A stretch of DNA of 8,975 nt from Planctomycetaceae bacterium. GTDB lineage: Bacteria > Planctomycetota > Planctomycetia > Pirellulales > Pirellulaceae. This document shows positions 7,179-8,975 of the stretch, piece by piece (position 1 is the first letter of the stretch; every line of letters starts with the position of its first letter). Location: NCBI GenBank assembly GCA_022614795.1, contig JAKEHX010000708.1, positions 1 through 8,975 on the forward strand, read 5' to 3'. The notes under the pieces were generated by a model. The model ran no database searches, had not been told where the DNA came from, and was given only the letters and a program-made list of their open reading frames with translations. The position numbers and the translations under genes are program-made.

Positions 7179-7281
7179 ACCATTGTACCGGACCCAGCAC
7201 ATGCCTTCATGCGCTCGCCCGGCGATTCCTTTCCCGCCGCCAACTCAGGAGGTCGGGAGTCTTTGGCGGAACAGGGGCAAT

Positions 7282-7319
7282 CGGGACGCTTGTCCTACGG
7301 CGGATTGCAAACCTGCACC
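7282..7319 (-). repeat. REP-like composite element, copy 2
   Basis: Read on the minus strand, a 21-base arm (7319-7299) is followed directly by GTAGGACAAGCGTCCC (7298-7283), a GTAG-led hairpin with stem GGAC / GTCC and loop AAGC. The arm matches bases 273-293 on the plus strand at 17 of 21 positions, and in both places the GTAG hairpin follows the arm in the same orientation (one base further away at 295). The arm's own palindrome is degenerate here (AATCCGCC against GGTGCAGG). The element begins two bases after the epimerase stop, so it may mark or stabilise that 3' end. Assignment to a REP family is inferred. Confidence 0.5.
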
Positions 7320-7321
7320 AC

Positions 7322-8146
7322 TTAGGCCTGGAGGCTGGCCAGGCAGTCGCGCATGTACTCGATGCTTTCGCGGGCTAGCGCCTCAACGCCTGGCGTGTAG
7401 TCGAAGACTTCAACCGAGACCCAGCCGCGATAGTCGATCTCGGCCAGGGTCTGGAAGATGGGGACGAAGTCGAGGTCGCCCATGCCGGGGCCGCGCATGT
7501 TCGGGTCGTTGGCGTGAAAGTGGGCCAGGAGCTGCCGGTTCTCGCGGAGCAGTTGGGGAATTGGTTTGGACTCGGTGGACATGGCCTTGCAGTCGAGGTG
7601 CAGACGGCAATGGGGCGAGGCGACCATTTCGCAAAGCTGGACCCCCTTCTCGGCGGTGAGCAGGAAGTTGCCGTCCTTGGGGCCGAGCGGTTCGACGGCC
7701 AGCGTGATGCCGCACTCTTCAATCGTAGGCATGGCCCGGCGGAGACAATCGGCTGCCAGGTCCATCGCCTGGTCGTGCGTGACGCCGGGCATGAGATTCC
7801 GCTGCATCGGCGAGCCGAGCACCATCAAGTGACCGCCCAGATCGCGGCAGAGGCGGGCCAGCTCGCCCAGGTAGTCGGCCGTGTTTTGGCGGACGGCGTT
7901 GTCCGGGGTCGTCAGGTAGTAACCGGTGGTTTTCGCGAGGAGCCAGTGCAGGCCGATGATCGCCAGGCCCGCGTCGTCGGCCTGGCGGCGGACCTCGGCG
8001 CGGCGGGCGGGGGAGATTTCGTAGGCGCTGGTGTGGATCGTGAAGGGGGCGATTTCCAGGCCGGTGTAGCCCAGCTCGGCGGCGAAGGCAAAGGCCTTCT
8101 CGAAGGGCCAGTCCTGGAACGTCTCGTTGCAGATCGCGAATTTCAT
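7322..8146 (-). CDS. Sugar phosphate isomerase/epimerase, xylose-isomerase-like TIM barrel
   Basis: 274 residues from ATG 8146, the usual length. MKFAICNETFQDWPFEKAFAF fits the first barrel strand (given here as MKFAICNETF at 1-10). Four metal ligands are in place: E152 (LAVEPLG), D185 (LHLDCKA), H211 (AHFHAND) and E246 (VSVEVF). As I recall, their numbers coincide with the Mn/Co site of D-tagatose/D-psicose 3-epimerases. The substrate-contacting His188 of those enzymes is Ala here and Glu158 is Asp, so the sugar is probably different. Cytoplasmic ketose/aldose epimerisation or isomerisation is the likely chemistry. A longer reading from 8254 would run through the dyad at 8160-8185 and lacks family similarity. 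No strong ribosome-binding site precedes 8146. It ends next to a REP-like element. Confidence 0.87.
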   Translation of the reverse strand: MKFAICNETFQDWPFEKAFAFAAELGYTGLEIAPFTIHTSAYEISPARRAEVRRQADDAGLAIIGLHWLLAKTTGYYLTTPDNAVRQNTADYLGELARLCRDLGGHLMVLGSPMQRNLMPGVTHDQAMDLAADCLRRAMPTIEECGITLAVEPLGPKDGNFLLTAEKGVQLCEMVASPHCRLHLDCKAMSTESKPIPQLLRENRQLLAHFHANDPNMRGPGMGDLDFVPIFQTLAEIDYRGWVSVEVFDYTPGVEALARESIEYMRDCLASLQA

Positions 8147-8159
8147 GGGCGGACCGGTG

Positions 8160-8185
8160 GTGATTGGCGAGAGAATGCCAATCAC
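8160..8185. promoter_or_regulatory. Perfect 9-8-9 inverted repeat upstream of the epimerase, candidate operator
   Basis: GTGATTGGC (8160-8168) and GCCAATCAC (8177-8185) are exact reverse complements separated by GAGAGAAT. The dyad lies 14-39 bases before the epimerase ATG. Its size and position fit a binding site for a dimeric repressor of a carbohydrate gene (for example LacI, GntR or similar), or alternatively a leader hairpin over the start region. No regulator gene is in the window. A poor promoter-like pair (TTTTCC, 17 bases, TAGTGT) just upstream on the minus strand would place the transcript start inside the dyad, which would suit repression, but that pair is weak. Confidence 0.5.
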
Positions 8186-8237
8186 ACTAGCCCGCGGAGG
8201 ATTCGAGGAAAAGCTGGTGGACGAGAGTGAGCGTGCG

Positions 8238-8270
8238 AAAGAAAACACGCCCACGCAAGCGTGGGACGTG
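8238..8270 (-). terminator. Intrinsic terminator of the BON gene
   Basis: On the minus strand CACG, a bulged T, then CCCACGC pairs across a TT loop with GCGTGGG and CGTG, giving an 11-bp GC-rich stem with one bulge. The T-rich run TTTTCTTT (8245-8238) follows the stem directly. It starts 25 bases after the BON stop and separates that gene from the epimerase downstream, so the epimerase needs its own promoter. Confidence 0.65.
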
Positions 8271-8294
8271 GCACCCGATCAGCGACCGAGTGAG

Positions 8295-8558
8295 TTAGCC
8301 GGCTCGCTCAAGCTCGGAGCTGGTGCGCTCGGCCTGATAGACCACGCGGATGGCGTTGATCACTTCCGCGCCCTCGGTCGCGTTGCGCACGACCTCCTGG
8401 GCGAGCTGCTTGTGATAAAACGAGCTGACGCGGCCGCGCAGGACCACGGCATCGCCGTCTTGAACGACCGTCAGGCGGCGGAGATCGAATATGCGGCTGT
8501 CCGACAGTGCCGCCTTCGCGAGTGCAGCGGCATCCCTCAAGCAGAGCTCGGCCATCAT
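8295..8558 (-). CDS. Small single-domain BON protein
   Basis: 87 residues from the start chosen here. Residues about 10-75 form one BON domain: an Ala/Leu-rich helix, the strand VVQDGDAVVLRGRV (31-44) with the conserved G-x-V, then a helix and EGAEVINAIRVV (62-73), the usual end of the fold. BON domains occur in proteins that bind phospholipid membranes or sit in the envelope (OsmY, Kbp, some secretins); single-domain forms have no fixed function. ATG at 8558 has GGAGGGG seven bases upstream. An upstream in-frame ATG at 8690 would add 44 residues including a possible membrane helix (about 20-35 of that form), but that ATG overlaps the predicted -10 box. The gene is a monocistronic unit with its own promoter and terminator. 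Confidence 0.78.
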   Translation of the reverse strand: MMAELCLRDAAALAKAALSDSRIFDLRRLTVVQDGDAVVLRGRVSSFYHKQLAQEVVRNATEGAEVINAIRVVYQAERTSSELERAG

Positions 8559-8565
8559 CTTCGGG

Positions 8566-8572
8566 CCCCTCC
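8566..8572 (-). promoter_or_regulatory. Ribosome-binding site fixing the BON start
   Basis: GGAGGGG on the minus strand lies seven bases before the ATG at 8558, favouring the 87-residue product over the 131-residue reading. Confidence 0.75.
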
Positions 8573-8688
8573 GTGGCCGGCGTCCGTGAATTGTCACGAG
8601 CAAGACAAGCGTGACGCCGGCAGCGAGTCCATTTGTCGGCGAGCACGCGTGGGAATGCCTGCTCGTCGGTTCGTCCGGCGAATCATCC

Positions 8689-8716
8689 AATGTAAGGACG
8701 CTGGCAGACCTGTCAA
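8689..8716 (-). promoter_or_regulatory. Sigma70-like promoter for the BON gene
   Basis: On the minus strand a perfect TTGACA (8716-8711) is followed after 16 bases by TACATT (8694-8689), which matches the -10 consensus at four of six positions. Transcription would start near 8682, giving a leader of about 120 bases before the ATG at 8558. It lies 29 bases beyond the stop of the upstream kinase gene. Planctomycete promoters are poorly characterised, so this rests on the general bacterial consensus. Confidence 0.45.
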
Positions 8717-8744
8717 CGCGAAGTGGCCCTTCCTGGCGGCGAAT

Positions 8745-8975
8745 TCAGAAAATCTTCCCGGCTTTTTCCATGTGCGCAACCACCTGGGCTGCTAGCACTT
8801 CCGGCGGCTGATGGAAGGAATCCAGCCGCAAATCCGGGCGTTCGGGAGGCTCGTAGGGAGCATCGACGCCCGTAAAGTCCTTAAGCTCGCCCGCTCGGGC
8901 CTTTTTGTACAGCCCCTTGGGGTCGCGCGCTTCGCACACCTCCAGGGGGGCATCGACGAAGACTTCCAAAAAATC
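8745..8975 (-). CDS. cysC: Adenylylsulfate (APS) kinase, C-terminal fragment
   Basis: The last 76 residues are visible, with the frame open to the window edge, so the N-terminus and the P-loop lie outside. The fragment begins DFLEVFVDAPLEVCEARDP and continues KGLYKKARAGELKDFTG, then VDAPYEPPERP, which is the conserved second half of APS kinase including the CEARDPKGLY segment. The enzyme phosphorylates adenylylsulfate to PAPS with ATP, in sulfate activation for assimilation or sulfation. It could be a stand-alone CysC or the C-terminal half of a CysN-CysC fusion; only upstream sequence would tell. The TGA stop is at 8747-8745, and no terminator is evident before the BON promoter. Confidence 0.9.
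   Translation of the reverse strand, partial: DFLEVFVDAPLEVCEARDPKGLYKKARAGELKDFTGVDAPYEPPERPDLRLDSFHQPPEVLAAQVVAHMEKAGKIF

Noticed and set aside
7182..7187. TACAAT on the minus strand upstream of the DUF4058 gene as a -10 box
   Set aside because: It would start transcription inside the ribosome-binding site, and no -35 match lies 16-18 bases upstream.

Overview
The window is GC-rich bacterial DNA, gene-dense and mostly coding on the minus strand. Several things point to a planctomycete, probably a Pirellulales-like lineage: a PQQ-type beta-propeller lipoprotein with the W-P-x-F-x-G opening common there, a DUF4058 protein, a DUF3365 c-type haem protein, a one-domain BON protein, and small GTAG-led hairpins just behind stop codons. 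This taxonomic call is an inference from gene content, since no marker gene such as rRNA is present.

Layout. Bases 1-240 hold the 3' end of a DUF3365 haem-domain membrane protein (+). It converges on a PQQ-like beta-propeller lipoprotein (-, 376-1839), and the gap between them holds an inverted pair of REP-like hairpins. A 67-base divergent spacer separates the lipoprotein from an ArfB-type ribosome-rescue hydrolase (+, 1907-2323). Next comes a tight minus-strand cluster read from 6314 down to 2341: a class III (glutamate-1-semialdehyde aminomutase-like) aminotransferase, an M81/MlrC-like metallopeptidase and an 8-helix membrane protein. Its genes are 3 bases apart and then overlap by 4 bases. 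Upstream of it on the same strand are a DUF4058 protein (6430-7164), a xylose-isomerase-like TIM-barrel sugar epimerase/isomerase (7322-8146), a small BON protein (8295-8558) with its own promoter and intrinsic terminator, and the C-terminus of an adenylylsulfate kinase (8745 to the window edge).

How the genes relate. Only the aminotransferase-M81-membrane trio looks like a true operon. Its substrate is unknown, but the enzymes suggest processing of an amino-group-bearing or small-peptide compound. ArfB, the kinase and the BON protein are housekeeping or envelope genes with no evident link to the trio. I see no tRNA, rRNA, CRISPR array, transposase or phage gene.

The most notable non-coding signals are: (i) a composite repeat (a 21-base arm followed by a GTAG-led hairpin) found at 273-326 and, inverted, at 7282-7319; (ii) two hairpins at 295-375 with the same GCCA loop and compensatory stem changes; (iii) a perfect 9-8-9 dyad just upstream of the epimerase start; (iv) a strong intrinsic terminator behind the BON gene. 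No clearly new multi-gene system is visible. The repeat family and the trio operon are the best leads.
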